From assembly GCF_009183415.1 (NCBI RefSeq), contig NZ_WEHU01000001.1:1-64000 (forward strand): a stretch of DNA of 64,000 nucleotides, read 5' to 3'. Each line of letters starts with the position of its first letter. The first letter of the stretch is position 1. Under the pieces are notes generated by a model that saw only the letters and a list, made by a program, of their open reading frames with translations, did no database searches and was not told the DNA's origin. Shown piece by piece: positions 41,553 to 50,856 of this stretch. This stretch comes from Bacillus sp. B1-b2. Lineage in GTDB: Bacteria; Bacillota; Bacilli; Bacillales; Cytobacillaceae. The position numbers and the translations under genes are program-made.

Positions 41553-42710
41553 TTGTGTGTCATGAAATTACGTAAAGGAATTATTCTATCAATGGTCATC
41601 TCCATTCTGTTACTAGCCATTCCTGGAAAAAGTAATGCTCAAATATATGTAAGCGCAAGTAGTGCTGTTCTTATGGAACAAGAATCTGGACGAGTTATAT
41701 TTGAAAAAGATGCTTATACTCAAAGAAGGATTGCAAGTATTACCAAGATAATGACTGCTTTATTAGCGGTTGAATCTGGAAAACTAAATGAAACCATAAC
41801 AATAACCGACAGTAATACAAAAGTAGAAGGGTCATCCATTTATTTAAAACCAGGAGAGAAAATAAAACTTGAAGATTTAGTCTATGGGTTAATGCTACGC
41901 TCTGGAAATGACGCAGCAGTTGCTATTGCAGAAAATGTAGGTGGAAGCTTAGAGGGATTTGTGTATTTAATGAATCAAAAAGCAGAAGAAATAGGTATGA
42001 AAAATACTCATTTCGCCAATCCACATGGACTAGATGATCATGAAGATCACTATTCAACAGCCTATGATATGGCACTACTTACTCGGTATGCAATGGAAAA
42101 TGATACATACAAAAAGATTGCAGGAACAGAGAGTTATCGTTCGGAAAGTTCAAATGATGAGTGGGATCGTGTATGGAAAAACAAGAATAAGTTACTAACA
42201 AGCTTGTATGAATATTCAACAGGTGGCAAAACAGGCTATACAACTAGAGCGAAAAGAACATTAGTAAGTACAGCAGAAAAAGATGGCCAATCGTTTATAG
42301 CTGTTACCTTAAATGATCCAGACGATTGGGATGACCATATTAATATGTTTGAAACAGCTTTTAAGACGTATAAAAAGGTACAAGTATTAGAAGAGGGAAA
42401 TATTAAAGCAGTAGAAGACGAATTTTACAAAAATAAAATATATATAACTTCCAATGTAGAATATCCCATTACGGAAGAAGAAACAGATTCTTTTGAAATA
42501 AAATACGAGCTAAATTCTGTAAAAAAGGAATGGAAGAGTGATGAAACAAAAGTCCCTGAGATTGTAGGTCAAGCAAAAATATATTTGAATGATCAGCAAG
42601 TTGAAAGTGTTCCCATTCATTATAAACATAATCCTAAACAAGATAAAAGTTTCCTAGACTTTTTCAAAAGTATATTTCTCGCACTAACAGGAGTGGAGAG
42701 TAATGGTTAA
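41553..42710 (+). CDS. dacB: D-alanyl-D-alanine carboxypeptidase DacB (PBP5*)
   Basis: 385 residues from TTG 41553, six bases after AAGGAG (ATG 41562 is the alternative). A signal peptide (to about residue 29) is followed by the serine peptidase motifs Ser62-IT-Lys65, Ser117-Gly-Asn119 and Lys226-Thr-Gly228. It acts from the mother cell to limit cortex cross-linking. The spmA ATG overlaps the dacB stop by eight bases. The operon dacB-spmA-spmB controls spore cortex structure and dehydration. Confidence 0.93.
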   Translation: MCVMKLRKGIILSMVISILLLAIPGKSNAQIYVSASSAVLMEQESGRVIFEKDAYTQRRIASITKIMTALLAVESGKLNETITITDSNTKVEGSSIYLKPGEKIKLEDLVYGLMLRSGNDAAVAIAENVGGSLEGFVYLMNQKAEEIGMKNTHFANPHGLDDHEDHYSTAYDMALLTRYAMENDTYKKIAGTESYRSESSNDEWDRVWKNKNKLLTSLYEYSTGGKTGYTTRAKRTLVSTAEKDGQSFIAVTLNDPDDWDDHINMFETAFKTYKKVQVLEEGNIKAVEDEFYKNKIYITSNVEYPITEEETDSFEIKYELNSVKKEWKSDETKVPEIVGQAKIYLNDQQVESVPIHYKHNPKQDKSFLDFFKSIFLALTGVESNG

Positions 42711-43290
42711 TTATATTTGGGCAGCCTTAGCACTAATTGGTATCATCTTTGCAGCTATAAATGGAACAATGGATGAAGTGAATAAAGCTATTTTTTCTGG
42801 CGCAAAAGAAGCAGTAACGATTTGTATTGGGTTAATTAGTGTATTGGTTTTTTGGTTAGGAATAATGAGAATAGCGGAACTCGCAGGCTTATTAAAAAAG
42901 CTAAGTAATTTATTTAGACCTCTAGTAGGGAGACTTTTCCCTGAGGTTCCAAAAGATCATCCAGCAATGGGATATATTCTGTCTAATATAATGGCTAATA
43001 TCTTTGGATTAGGAAATGCCGCTACGCCTTTAGGGATTAAAGCGATGGAAGAATTGAAACAGCTTAATGGTGATAAAAATACAGCTAGTAACAGTATGAT
43101 TACCTTTCTTGCATTAAATACTTCTTGCATAACCCTTATTCCTACAACGGTTATTGCCATTCGAATAAATTATGATTCTGCAAATCCAACTGATATTGTC
43201 GGACCTACTATTCTAGCCACTATTATATCTTGTATAAGCGGGATATTGATTGATCGTTATTTTTATTACAAACGAATGAAAAAAGGGTGA
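42703..43290 (+). CDS. spmA: spore maturation protein A
   Basis: 195 residues with four or five membrane segments. The sequence GLGNAATPLGIKAMEELKQL is diagnostic of the SpmA nucleoside-recognition (Gate) domain family. It acts with SpmB in spore core dehydration. It overlaps dacB and is followed after four bases by spmB. Confidence 0.93.
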   Translation: MVNYIWAALALIGIIFAAINGTMDEVNKAIFSGAKEAVTICIGLISVLVFWLGIMRIAELAGLLKKLSNLFRPLVGRLFPEVPKDHPAMGYILSNIMANIFGLGNAATPLGIKAMEELKQLNGDKNTASNSMITFLALNTSCITLIPTTVIAIRINYDSANPTDIVGPTILATIISCISGILIDRYFYYKRMKKG

Positions 43291-43294
43291 TTGA

Positions 43295-43828
43295 ATGCAG
43301 ATAATATCCTTGATTTCATTATGGATGATTCCATCCTTAATCGGGTTTATTTTACTCTATGGCACATTTAAAAAGGTTCCAACCTACGAAAGCTTTGTGG
43401 AAGGTGGTAAAGAAGGCATTCAAATCGCTTTTTCCATTATCCCCTTTTTAGTTGGAATGCTTGTAGCTATTTCTATTTTTCGAGCATCTGGTGCATTAGA
43501 ATTTTTCATGGGGTTTCTAAAGCCCCTTCTTGATTTTATAGGTGTACCTTCGGAAGTGGCACCACTTGCTTTTATTCGCCCTATCTCAGGAAATGCAGCT
43601 TTGGGAATGACAAGTGATTTAATTTCTACATATGGTGCTGATTCCTATATAGGTAGACTAGCTTCTGTCATACAAGGTAGTACAGATACGACTTTTTATG
43701 TATTAACTGTCTATTTTGGTGCTGTTGGAGTAAAGAAAATGGGAGATGCACTGAAGGTAGGACTTTTAGCAGATTTGGTCGGATTTATTGCTGCTATTGT
43801 TGTTGTTACATTAATGTTTGGTAAATAA
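43295..43828 (+). CDS. spmB: spore maturation protein B
   Basis: 177 residues with several membrane segments; RPISGNAALGMTSDLI and QGSTDTTFYVLTVYFGAVGV are diagnostic of SpmB. It acts with SpmA in spore core dehydration. ATG 43295 follows AAAGGGTGATTGA. It is followed by a hairpin terminator. Confidence 0.93.
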   Translation: MQIISLISLWMIPSLIGFILLYGTFKKVPTYESFVEGGKEGIQIAFSIIPFLVGMLVAISIFRASGALEFFMGFLKPLLDFIGVPSEVAPLAFIRPISGNAALGMTSDLISTYGADSYIGRLASVIQGSTDTTFYVLTVYFGAVGVKKMGDALKVGLLADLVGFIAAIVVVTLMFGK

Positions 43829-43835
43829 TCAGACG

Positions 43836-43904
43836 GAACACTATTGGACACTAAATTTCTTTCATGATGAGAAATTCCTTGTGTTAGAAGAGTGTTCTTT
43901 TTTC
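43836..43904 (+). terminator. terminator of the dacB-spmAB operon
   Basis: GAACACT (43836-43842) pairs with AGTGTTC (43891-43897), with internal pairing (AATTTCT/AGAAATT), then TTTTTT. Confidence 0.65.
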
Positions 43905-44036
43905 TATTCTAAAGATAATCTTTGAAATTTCGTCGATTTATGTCATAATTCATTAGTATGTATTAATCAATTATTTACTAAAACATATATGAAATAGATA
44001 AAAGCTCATAGTAGCAAGAATCAACGAGGTGACTTA

Positions 44037-44762
44037 ATGGAAAGACTACAAAAAGTAATTGCACATGCAGGGATTGCGTCAAGAAGGAAAGCGGAAGAAC
44101 TTATACAAGAAGGAAGAGTTACAGTTAATGGAAAAGTTGTGAAAGAATTAGGTGTGAAAGTAACTCCGTCAGATAAAATAGAAGTGAATGGTATACCATT
44201 AGAACGTGAGGAACCAGTTTATTTTATTCTTTATAAACCTAGAGGGGTTATTTCTAGTGTGAATGATGATAAAGGAAGAAAAGTAGTAACAGATTATTTT
44301 TCTGAAATTCAAGCAAGAATTTATCCTATTGGTCGATTAGATTATGATACTTCTGGCATCATCCTTTTAACAAATGATGGCGAATTTGCTAACTTGATGA
44401 TGCATCCAAAAGGGGAAATTGAAAAAGTTTATGTGGCGAAAATAAAAGGTATTCCATCAAGGGAAAAGGTGAAACTCTTGGAAAGAGGTATCATGTTAGA
44501 AGATGGAAAAACAGCGCCGGCGAAGGTGAAGGTTCTGTCTGTAGATAAGAAAAAGGGATCTTCTATTGTGGAACTTAAAATTCACGAGGGCAGAAATAGA
44601 CAGGTTCGTAGAATGTTTGAAGCTATAGGGACTCCTGTTATGAAGCTAAAAAGAGAAAGATACTCTTTTCTAAATCTAAATGGATTACAGCCAGGTGATG
44701 CTAGAGAATTAACAGCGCATGAAGTGAAGTTATTACGAACAGAGGCAACAAAGAAAAAGTAG
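44037..44762 (+). CDS. rluB: 23S rRNA pseudouridine synthase RluB
   Basis: 241 residues. An N-terminal S4 domain (MERLQKVIAHAGIASRRKAE) precedes the pseudouridine synthase core with catalytic Asp102 in IGRLDYDTSGIILLT and the motif EGRNRQVRRMFEAIG. It isomerises a uridine of 23S rRNA (2605 in E. coli numbering). ATG 44037 follows GAGGTGACTTA. It is separated from resD by 324 bp; resABC, which occupy this gap in B. subtilis, are absent. Confidence 0.94.
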   Translation: MERLQKVIAHAGIASRRKAEELIQEGRVTVNGKVVKELGVKVTPSDKIEVNGIPLEREEPVYFILYKPRGVISSVNDDKGRKVVTDYFSEIQARIYPIGRLDYDTSGIILLTNDGEFANLMMHPKGEIEKVYVAKIKGIPSREKVKLLERGIMLEDGKTAPAKVKVLSVDKKKGSSIVELKIHEGRNRQVRRMFEAIGTPVMKLKRERYSFLNLNGLQPGDARELTAHEVKLLRTEATKKK

Positions 44763-45086
44763 TAGCTATGACTATGTGAAAAAATACCAATTGGTAACTA
44801 AACGTTCATAAAACTTTCACAGTTGAACTAGTAATGATAACAATATCTACATGCTATAAATGGTATAATGAATGCGTTAGTTAAGAAGAAGATCAATGAA
44901 ATTTGCTACTTAAATGGTTAGGTGAAATATACTATTTTGCTAGTGAAAGGATCGAAACTGGATCTTTCGCTTCTCATATATGACGAATATGAAAATAACC
45001 TTTCGTATTGTTAATATTCTGTAGATAAAAACGTATTACTAATATTCAGCATTGGTTTTTTGCGTATTGTTTAGGAGGTTTTTCAA
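44763..45086. other. 324-bp rluB-resD gap without resABC
   Basis: A perfect TATAAT occurs at 44864-44869 and would start a transcript with a leader of about 210 bases to resD. A bulged hairpin with GAAA/TTTC and GATC/GATC arms lies at about 44945-44968. No reading frame for ResA, ResB or ResC is present. The resD ribosome site TAGGAGG is at about 45072. Confidence 0.5.
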
Positions 45087-45803
45087 TTGGAAAAAGAAAT
45101 TAAGGTTTTAATAGTTGATGATGAGGAAAGAATTAGACGTCTATTAAAGATGTACTTAGAAAGAGAAAATTTCGTTGTAGAAGAAGCGGAAGATGGTAAT
45201 GTGGCACTTTCAAAAGCTCTTCAAACAGATTATGATGTGATTCTTCTTGATCTTATGATGCCAGGAAAAGACGGCATGGAAGTTTGTAAAGAATTACGAG
45301 AAAAGAAAGCTACTCCTGTTATCATGCTAACGGCTAAAGGTGAAGAAGTAAACAGAGTTCAAGGGTTTGAAGTAGGTACAGATGATTATATTGTAAAGCC
45401 ATTTAGTCCAAGAGAAGTGGTCTTAAGAGTAAAGGCGCTTCTAAGACGCTCTAACACAGCAAGTTATGTTCAAACTGAGATTGCATCAAAAGACGTTATT
45501 GTATTTCCAAGCTTAACGATAGATCATGATGCGCACCGTGTACTTGCAAATGGAAAAGAAGTAAGCTTAACACCAAAAGAGTATGAACTGTTATATTTCT
45601 TAGCAAAATCTCCAGACAAAGTCTTTGATCGTGAGCTTTTGCTTAAAGAGGTATGGCATTACGAGTTTTTCGGTGATTTAAGAACAGTAGATACACATGT
45701 GAAAAGATTGAGAGAAAAACTTAACCGGGTCTCGGAAGAAGCAGCCGCAATGATTGTTACGGTTTGGGGAGTAGGTTATAAGTTTGAGGTTAATAATGGA
45801 TGA
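45087..45803 (+). CDS. resD: response regulator ResD
   Basis: 238 residues from TTG 45087, after TAGGAGG. Receiver domain with phospho-acceptor Asp55 (DVILLDLMMPG), conserved DD at 11-12 and Lys in PVIMLTAKGEE; OmpR-type winged helix at the C-terminus (VDTHVKRLREKL). It controls aerobic and anaerobic respiration with ResE. It overlaps resE by four bases. The usual upstream resABC genes are missing. Confidence 0.9.
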   Translation: MEKEIKVLIVDDEERIRRLLKMYLERENFVVEEAEDGNVALSKALQTDYDVILLDLMMPGKDGMEVCKELREKKATPVIMLTAKGEEVNRVQGFEVGTDDYIVKPFSPREVVLRVKALLRRSNTASYVQTEIASKDVIVFPSLTIDHDAHRVLANGKEVSLTPKEYELLYFLAKSPDKVFDRELLLKEVWHYEFFGDLRTVDTHVKRLREKLNRVSEEAAAMIVTVWGVGYKFEVNNG

Positions 45804-47566
45804 AATTCTGGAGAAGTGTAGTATTTAAGCTTTGGATTACTTTTTTATTGCTTGTTTCTGTCGTGTTAACGATTTTGACCATCATGTTGCTTGAGTACTT
45901 TGATGAAACATATAAGGAGCAAACGGCAAAATCATTATCAGCAACAGCTTTAAAGATATCAGAGGTCTTGATTGAACAGGACAAGGAAATAGGATTAGAT
46001 ATATCCAAAGAATTATTAGACAATTCGGTTGGAGCATTTATAGTTTTTCCAGAAAAGGAAATCTACACCTTTTCGGTAAGTAATCTAGAGGATATTACTC
46101 TTTCCACTCTTCAAAAAAATAAAGAAATGACAAAATCTATTTCTAACAACGAGTCAACGGTTACTAGTTTTGATTTAGGGAAAGAAAAGGAAAAAGCGCA
46201 ACAAGTTGCTGTCGCGGCTTCTCCTATTGGAGGAAATAGTAGTAATGGAATGGTATATGTGTACCAATCCAATAACTCCATTGATGGCTCCAAGGTTTCA
46301 ACAACTAAATTTATTGTTTTAGCAGCAGTTGTTGCCATTATCTTAACCACTATTTTTGCATTTTTCCTGTTAACAAGGATAACTGCCCCGTTAAGAAGTA
46401 TTAGAGAGGCTGCACTAAAGTTAGCTCAAGGGGATTTTGATACAAAAATACCAATACTTTCCCAGGATGAAATAGGGGAGCTTGGAGTAGCCTTTAATGA
46501 AATGGCTAGAAGGCTAAACTTCAACATGAATGCTCTCAGCCAAGAAAAAGAACAATTGAATAATATTCTTAGTGGAATGGCTGATGGTGTTATTACATTT
46601 AATAAAAATGGCAGCTTACTCATAACGAATCCTCCAGCAGAAAGATTCCTGCAGCATTGGTATTATGAGCAAGGTGAGCAAGTGAAAGATAAATCTCAAA
46701 TCCCGAATCAGCTCAAAGAACTCTTCCAGCTTGCTGTTACAACAGGCGATGAACAAATTGATGAAATTACGCTTCAAGGAAGAAATTGGGTTATGATTGT
46801 TTCCCCTCTATATAATAAAGAAAATATAAGAGGCGCAATTGTTGTTATACGGGATATGACAGAGGAAAGAAAGTTAGATAAACTTAGAATTGATTTTATT
46901 GCGAATGTTTCACATGAACTACGTACTCCTATTAGTATGCTACAGGGGTATAGTGAAGCAATAGTTGATGATATAGCAGAATCGGCAGAAGATAAAAAAG
47001 AATTAGCTAGAATTATTTATGATGAATCCCTTAGAATGGGAAGATTGGTAAATGAGTTTCTAGATCTTGCTAGAATGGAAGCAGGGCACCTTGATTTAAA
47101 TAAAGAATCAATAGAAGTCTCTTCCTTTATTAATCGAGTAACTAGAAAATTTAATGCATTAGCAAGGGAAAAAGAAGTAGAGTTTAGTGTGTTAATTACA
47201 GGAGATACGGACTATTATGAAATGGATCCTGATCGAATGGAACAAGTGTTAACAAATGTGATGGATAATTGTATACGACATACCAATAAAGGTGGAGCTG
47301 TTTCTGTTCGTAGCAAGTCGGATGAGTATGGAGTATTCATAGAAATAGAAGATACTGGCACAGGTATTCCTGAAGAGGATTTACCGTATGTATTTGAAAG
47401 ATTCTATAAAGCGGACAAAGCAAGAACAAGAGGGAATTATGGGACAGGCTTAGGTCTTGCAATAGCAAAAGATATTGTGGAAGCTCATCACGGAGGTATT
47501 TCTGTTCATAGTAAAATTGGTCGAGGAACAACCTTTTTTATCTTTTTACCTCGAAATAACGAATAA
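45800..47566 (+). CDS. resE: sensor histidine kinase ResE
   Basis: 588 residues. Two membrane segments (about 10-30 and 171-191) enclose an extracellular domain, followed by HAMP (RITAPLRSIREAALKLAQGD), PAS (ILSGMADGVITFNKNGSLLI), HisKA with the His in NVSHELRTPISMLQGY, and the ATPase boxes (NVMDNCIRHTNKGG, DTGTGIPEEDLPYVFERFYK, GTGLGLAIAKDIVEAHGG-like). It phosphorylates ResD. It overlaps resD and ends in a G-rich hairpin terminator. Confidence 0.92.
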   Translation: MKFWRSVVFKLWITFLLLVSVVLTILTIMLLEYFDETYKEQTAKSLSATALKISEVLIEQDKEIGLDISKELLDNSVGAFIVFPEKEIYTFSVSNLEDITLSTLQKNKEMTKSISNNESTVTSFDLGKEKEKAQQVAVAASPIGGNSSNGMVYVYQSNNSIDGSKVSTTKFIVLAAVVAIILTTIFAFFLLTRITAPLRSIREAALKLAQGDFDTKIPILSQDEIGELGVAFNEMARRLNFNMNALSQEKEQLNNILSGMADGVITFNKNGSLLITNPPAERFLQHWYYEQGEQVKDKSQIPNQLKELFQLAVTTGDEQIDEITLQGRNWVMIVSPLYNKENIRGAIVVIRDMTEERKLDKLRIDFIANVSHELRTPISMLQGYSEAIVDDIAESAEDKKELARIIYDESLRMGRLVNEFLDLARMEAGHLDLNKESIEVSSFINRVTRKFNALAREKEVEFSVLITGDTDYYEMDPDRMEQVLTNVMDNCIRHTNKGGAVSVRSKSDEYGVFIEIEDTGTGIPEEDLPYVFERFYKADKARTRGNYGTGLGLAIAKDIVEAHHGGISVHSKIGRGTTFFIFLPRNNE

Positions 47567-47626
47567 ATTGATAGAAACTGCCGATTGTTCTTGATTCACA
47601 AGAAACATTTAAACATAATAGAAAGT

Positions 47627-47651
47627 AAGGGGAGGAATGTTTCCTTCCTTT
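47627..47651 (+). terminator. terminator of resDE
   Basis: AAGGGGAGGAA pairs with TTTCCTTCCTT including G-T wobbles, followed by TTTTATTTT. Confidence 0.6.
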
Positions 47652-47675
47652 TTATTTTGTAAAATACAAAAAAAA

Positions 47676-47701
47676 TGAAACTAATATACATAATTTACGA
47701 C
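47676..47701 (+). promoter_or_regulatory. ECF-sigma-type promoter of sigX
   Basis: TGAAAC (47676-47681) and CGAC (47698-47701) with a 16-base spacer match the ECF pattern (tGtAAC ... CGAC) of sigma-X and sigma-W promoters. It lies just before sigX, as expected for autoregulation. Confidence 0.6.
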
Positions 47702-47729
47702 TAATTATATGAACGGGGGGGGGAAAAGA

Positions 47730-48254
47730 ATGAACTCCGTTTTTGATGAAATGTACGAGAAGTATCATCAGGACGTTTTTCAGTTCCTTTTTTATATGGT
47801 TAACCATAAGGAAACAGCCGAAGACTTGGTACAAGAGGTTTATATTCGGGTACTTAAATCCTATCACCGTTTTGAAGGGAAAAGTACAGAAAAAACCTGG
47901 TTATTTAGTATTGCTAGGAATGTAGCAATTGACCATTTTCGTAAGCAGAAGAATTGGAAAGAAAGAATTATGGACAAATTTGATTGGTCCAAACAACAGA
48001 TACAATCACAAGATTTGTTACCAGAAGAAATGACGGTACAATCAGAAGAATTACAGGTCATTTATAAAGCATTAACCACTTGTACTGTTGATCAAAAAGC
48101 AGTAATCATACTTCGTTATATTCAGGAACGTTCGATAGTAGAGACAGCTCTCACTCTAGGTTGGACAGAAAGTAAAGTAAAGACAACACAGCATAGAGCT
48201 TTAAAATCGTTGCGAAAACAATTGGAAAATATAGATGGAGAGGAGGGAGTGTAA
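47730..48254 (+). CDS. sigX: ECF sigma factor SigX
   Basis: 174 residues from ATG 47730, preceded by an unusual G9 tract (47715-47723) that must serve as the Shine-Dalgarno. Region 2 (YEKYHQDVFQFLFYMVNHKE, EDLVQEVYIRVLKSYHRFEG) and region 4 (DQKAVIILRYIQERSIVETA then LGWTESKVKTTQHRALKSLR) are complete. SigX governs cell-envelope charge and autolysis genes in B. subtilis. The next gene, rsiX, overlaps it by one base (TAATG), the usual sigma/anti-sigma pair. Position after resDE also matches B. subtilis. Confidence 0.9.
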   Translation: MNSVFDEMYEKYHQDVFQFLFYMVNHKETAEDLVQEVYIRVLKSYHRFEGKSTEKTWLFSIARNVAIDHFRKQKNWKERIMDKFDWSKQQIQSQDLLPEEMTVQSEELQVIYKALTTCTVDQKAVIILRYIQERSIVETALTLGWTESKVKTTQHRALKSLRKQLENIDGEEGV

Positions 48255-49432
48255 TGCCGCATCAAAAATGGGATGAAAATAACATAGAAGATTTAGTTAG
48301 AAAATTACCTACTATAAAAGATGATAGGACAAAAGAGGTAGTATATAACAGAGTGCAAGTGCAGTTAGAAGGGAAGCAAAAAAGTACATGGGTATTCCCA
48401 AGTATTGCTTCTGCTCTTGCTGCTTCTCTCCTCTTAATAATAGGACTAAGTTTCTACGATTTTACGAATAAGGATAGCAACAGCAGTTTCCAAATTGCCT
48501 CTAGTCCTAGTCTGGAAAATAGAAGTAATAAGGAAATGCAATCAGATACTTCCTTAATGGAGAATGCGGAACAAGACAGTTCTATTCAAGAGAAAATAGA
48601 AAAAGTTCATACAAACTCTATATACAAGGAAGAAATTGGAGAAAAAGAAGTGTTAACCTATCCAATACCTGATGATAATGTTCAAGTTTTAGTCCCAGTT
48701 AGTATAATGGTTAATAATCCTGAACATTTATCTCGATTTGAACTCTATAAACAGTATATTCGAGACGTGATTAATCAAACAAAATGGCAATTAAGTGATT
48801 ACCTTCCACTTGATCCAAAGATGTTTACTTATAATCAGGAACAAGCTACTGTTAATGTGAACTTTGAGGAAGGTGTTATCCAGTTAGGTTCACACTCAGA
48901 AGGATTTTTCCGTACATTAATAGATCAGCAGTTAGAAACAATTGGAGCAAAAAAAATGGCTTTCTATTCAAATGGGAAAGAAGGAGTCGTTTTTGGAAAC
49001 AGGGAAGAAACAGAAATAAACTATCAACCACTAGTGAATCGAGCATATTTTCTACTAGATGATACTGATAGTGAACAAGAGGTATTATATGTACCATGGG
49101 AAGAGCCTTTTGACTCTATTAAGGCTGCGTTAAATGCAATGAAGAAAGATGTGGAAAAATATGGATTATTAGCATCCATTCCTAAAAATATAAATTTTGA
49201 GGAAATAACCGAAAATATTTCTGAAAATCAATTAATTTTGTATTTAACAGATGAAAGTATTGTAGAAGACAATAAAGAAACAATTGAGGCAATTGAGTGT
49301 ATTCTTTTAACGGCAAAGGAATTCAATTATCAATCTGTTAAATTTGAGAATACGGAGAAGAAATATGTTGGAGAATTTAACTTATCTAATGAATTAGAGG
49401 TGCCAGTTGCAGCTAATAATGTGGATTTGTAG
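48254..49432 (+). CDS. rsiX: anti-sigma factor RsiX
   Basis: 392 residues: a short cytoplasmic N-terminus (DENNIEDLVRKLPTIKDDRT), a single membrane segment at about 54-71 (IASALAASLLLIIGLSFY), and a long extracellular domain (about 90-392). This is the RsiX architecture that holds SigX at the membrane. It overlaps the sigX stop (TAATG). It ends in a mild terminator hairpin. Confidence 0.9.
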   Translation: MPHQKWDENNIEDLVRKLPTIKDDRTKEVVYNRVQVQLEGKQKSTWVFPSIASALAASLLLIIGLSFYDFTNKDSNSSFQIASSPSLENRSNKEMQSDTSLMENAEQDSSIQEKIEKVHTNSIYKEEIGEKEVLTYPIPDDNVQVLVPVSIMVNNPEHLSRFELYKQYIRDVINQTKWQLSDYLPLDPKMFTYNQEQATVNVNFEEGVIQLGSHSEGFFRTLIDQQLETIGAKKMAFYSNGKEGVVFGNREETEINYQPLVNRAYFLLDDTDSEQEVLYVPWEEPFDSIKAALNAMKKDVEKYGLLASIPKNINFEEITENISENQLILYLTDESIVEDNKETIEAIECILLTAKEFNYQSVKFENTEKKYVGEFNLSNELEVPVAANNVDL

Positions 49433-49462
49433 AAAGTCTAGAGACATCTAGGCTTCTTTTTT
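49433..49462 (+). terminator. terminator of sigX-rsiX
   Basis: AAGTCTAG pairs with CTAGGCTT including one T-G pair, followed by CTTTTTTTG. Confidence 0.55.
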
Positions 49463-49772
49463 TGTCTTTCTATTATTAAAAAATAAATATTTTAAGATAA
49501 TGATTTATAGGATAGAAGAAAAGAAATGGGGAAAAATAAAGTTTGTTCATTTAGGGGATATTGATCTGTAATAATTGGTGTTATCTTACTTGATATTATT
49601 TTAAAATAACACAGATATAGTATCTTGTTCTAAGAGCTAACATGTACTCATAAGTTGAATGGAACGCTAAATCCATTATCAAAATTATTTATAATGGATT
49701 AAATGACAATTTTTGATAGCCAAAAATTATTTCTATGAACATAATATTGATTTTTTTGAAAAGGAGGATATT
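49463..49772. other. 310-bp gap with stem-loops upstream of a LytM peptidase gene
   Basis: AATCCATTAT (49670-49679) and ATAATGGATT (49691-49700) form a perfect 10-bp stem, loop 11 bases. A wider GTGTTAT/ATAACAC pair lies near 49578-49612. There is no U-tract. They may be regulatory or mRNA structures. An AAAAGGAGG ribosome site for the peptidase gene is at 49759-49767. Confidence 0.4.
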
Positions 49773-50657
49773 ATGAGAGATTACATGAGGAGAATATTGA
49801 TAGCGGCATTTATATTACTCTTTGTAAGCTTTTTATTCTTAGGTGGTAGACACTCGCAAGCTGAAACGCCTTCATTATCTGAGAGAACGATAGATTGGAC
49901 TTGGCCAAGTGAAGGGATTATCTCAGATACATTTAATACAAGAAATGGAAATCATAAAGGAATTGATATTGCAGGCGATTTAGGAGATGCTGTTTACGTT
50001 GTAGATGATGGAATAGTGACAAGGTCTTATTTTTCACAATCATATGGAAATGTCATATTTGTTAAACATGACAATGAGTTAGAAACCGTCTATGCTCATT
50101 TAAATACGCGTGACTTTAACGAAAATGATGTGGTAAAAAGAGGAGATAAAATAGGTGAAATGGGGAATACTGGACATTCATCTGGTGTTCATTTGCATTT
50201 TGAAATACATAATAAGGAATGGACTGTCACAAAAGAAAACGCAATAGATCCAATTCTCGTGCTTGGGGAAGTGGTAGTAGGACAGACTGTAACTATCGCT
50301 GCTACAACAGAAGAGGTAGAAACAGAACAAGTGGAACAAAAAGTAGAGCAACCTAATTCTTTTAAAATGGGATTATTACAGCAAGAAGAATTAAAAATGG
50401 AGAAGAATGTGATAGTAGAAGGAAACGAAGAAATACATACAGCAGAAGAAGCGGCCACTAAGGAAGATGTACAAGTAGACGGAGAGCAAGTTACAGTACT
50501 TCCTTATAAGAAAAGTCTTCTTTTTATGAAGAGTAATATTGATTTGAAAAAAGTAGAGGGTTCTACACAAGGTGATGCTTCTAACGCACTGGAAACGTGG
50601 AAAAACCAAGATATACATTTGTTTTCTCCCTTTCATATAGAGGGACTTTCTTTTTAA
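49773..50657 (+). CDS. M23 (LytM-type) zinc endopeptidase, membrane-anchored or secreted
   Basis: 294 residues from ATG 49773 behind AAAAGGAGGATATT (a longer frame to 49713 lacks a ribosome site). An N-terminal signal anchor (residues 6-24) precedes an M23 domain: zinc ligands His61 and Asp65 in NHKGIDIAG, His109 in VYAHLNTRD and the HxH pair His140/His142 in GVHLHFEIHNK. All zinc and catalytic residues are intact, so it should be active, probably on peptidoglycan cross-links. A Glu-rich acidic tail (EEVETEQVEQKVEQ and onward) follows. It resembles LytH/SpoIIQ-type proteins, but the specific member is not recognised. Confidence 0.75.
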   Translation: MRDYMRRILIAAFILLFVSFLFLGGRHSQAETPSLSERTIDWTWPSEGIISDTFNTRNGNHKGIDIAGDLGDAVYVVDDGIVTRSYFSQSYGNVIFVKHDNELETVYAHLNTRDFNENDVVKRGDKIGEMGNTGHSSGVHLHFEIHNKEWTVTKENAIDPILVLGEVVVGQTVTIAATTEEVETEQVEQKVEQPNSFKMGLLQQEELKMEKNVIVEGNEEIHTAEEAATKEDVQVDGEQVTVLPYKKSLLFMKSNIDLKKVEGSTQGDASNALETWKNQDIHLFSPFHIEGLSF

Positions 50658-50856
50658 ATTCATGATCCTAACTTCTGTTTTCTAAGGCATATCGCTTTCT
50701 TTCATGAGAGCGGTATGCCTTGGAAAACAAAATAATCTTCTAACTGTTAGTAAGTTGGAGAGTCAAAAACTCCCTTTATGAAAGTTAAGCAATTTTCTTC
50801 ACAAATGAATTCTTCTTATGTATAATAAGTTAGTATATAAAAATTAAATATGGTCT

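Noticed and set aside
49773-50657. Naming the M23 gene spoIIQ
   Set aside because: All zinc ligands are intact, unlike degenerate SpoIIQ in B. subtilis, and the genomic position does not match; left unnamed.
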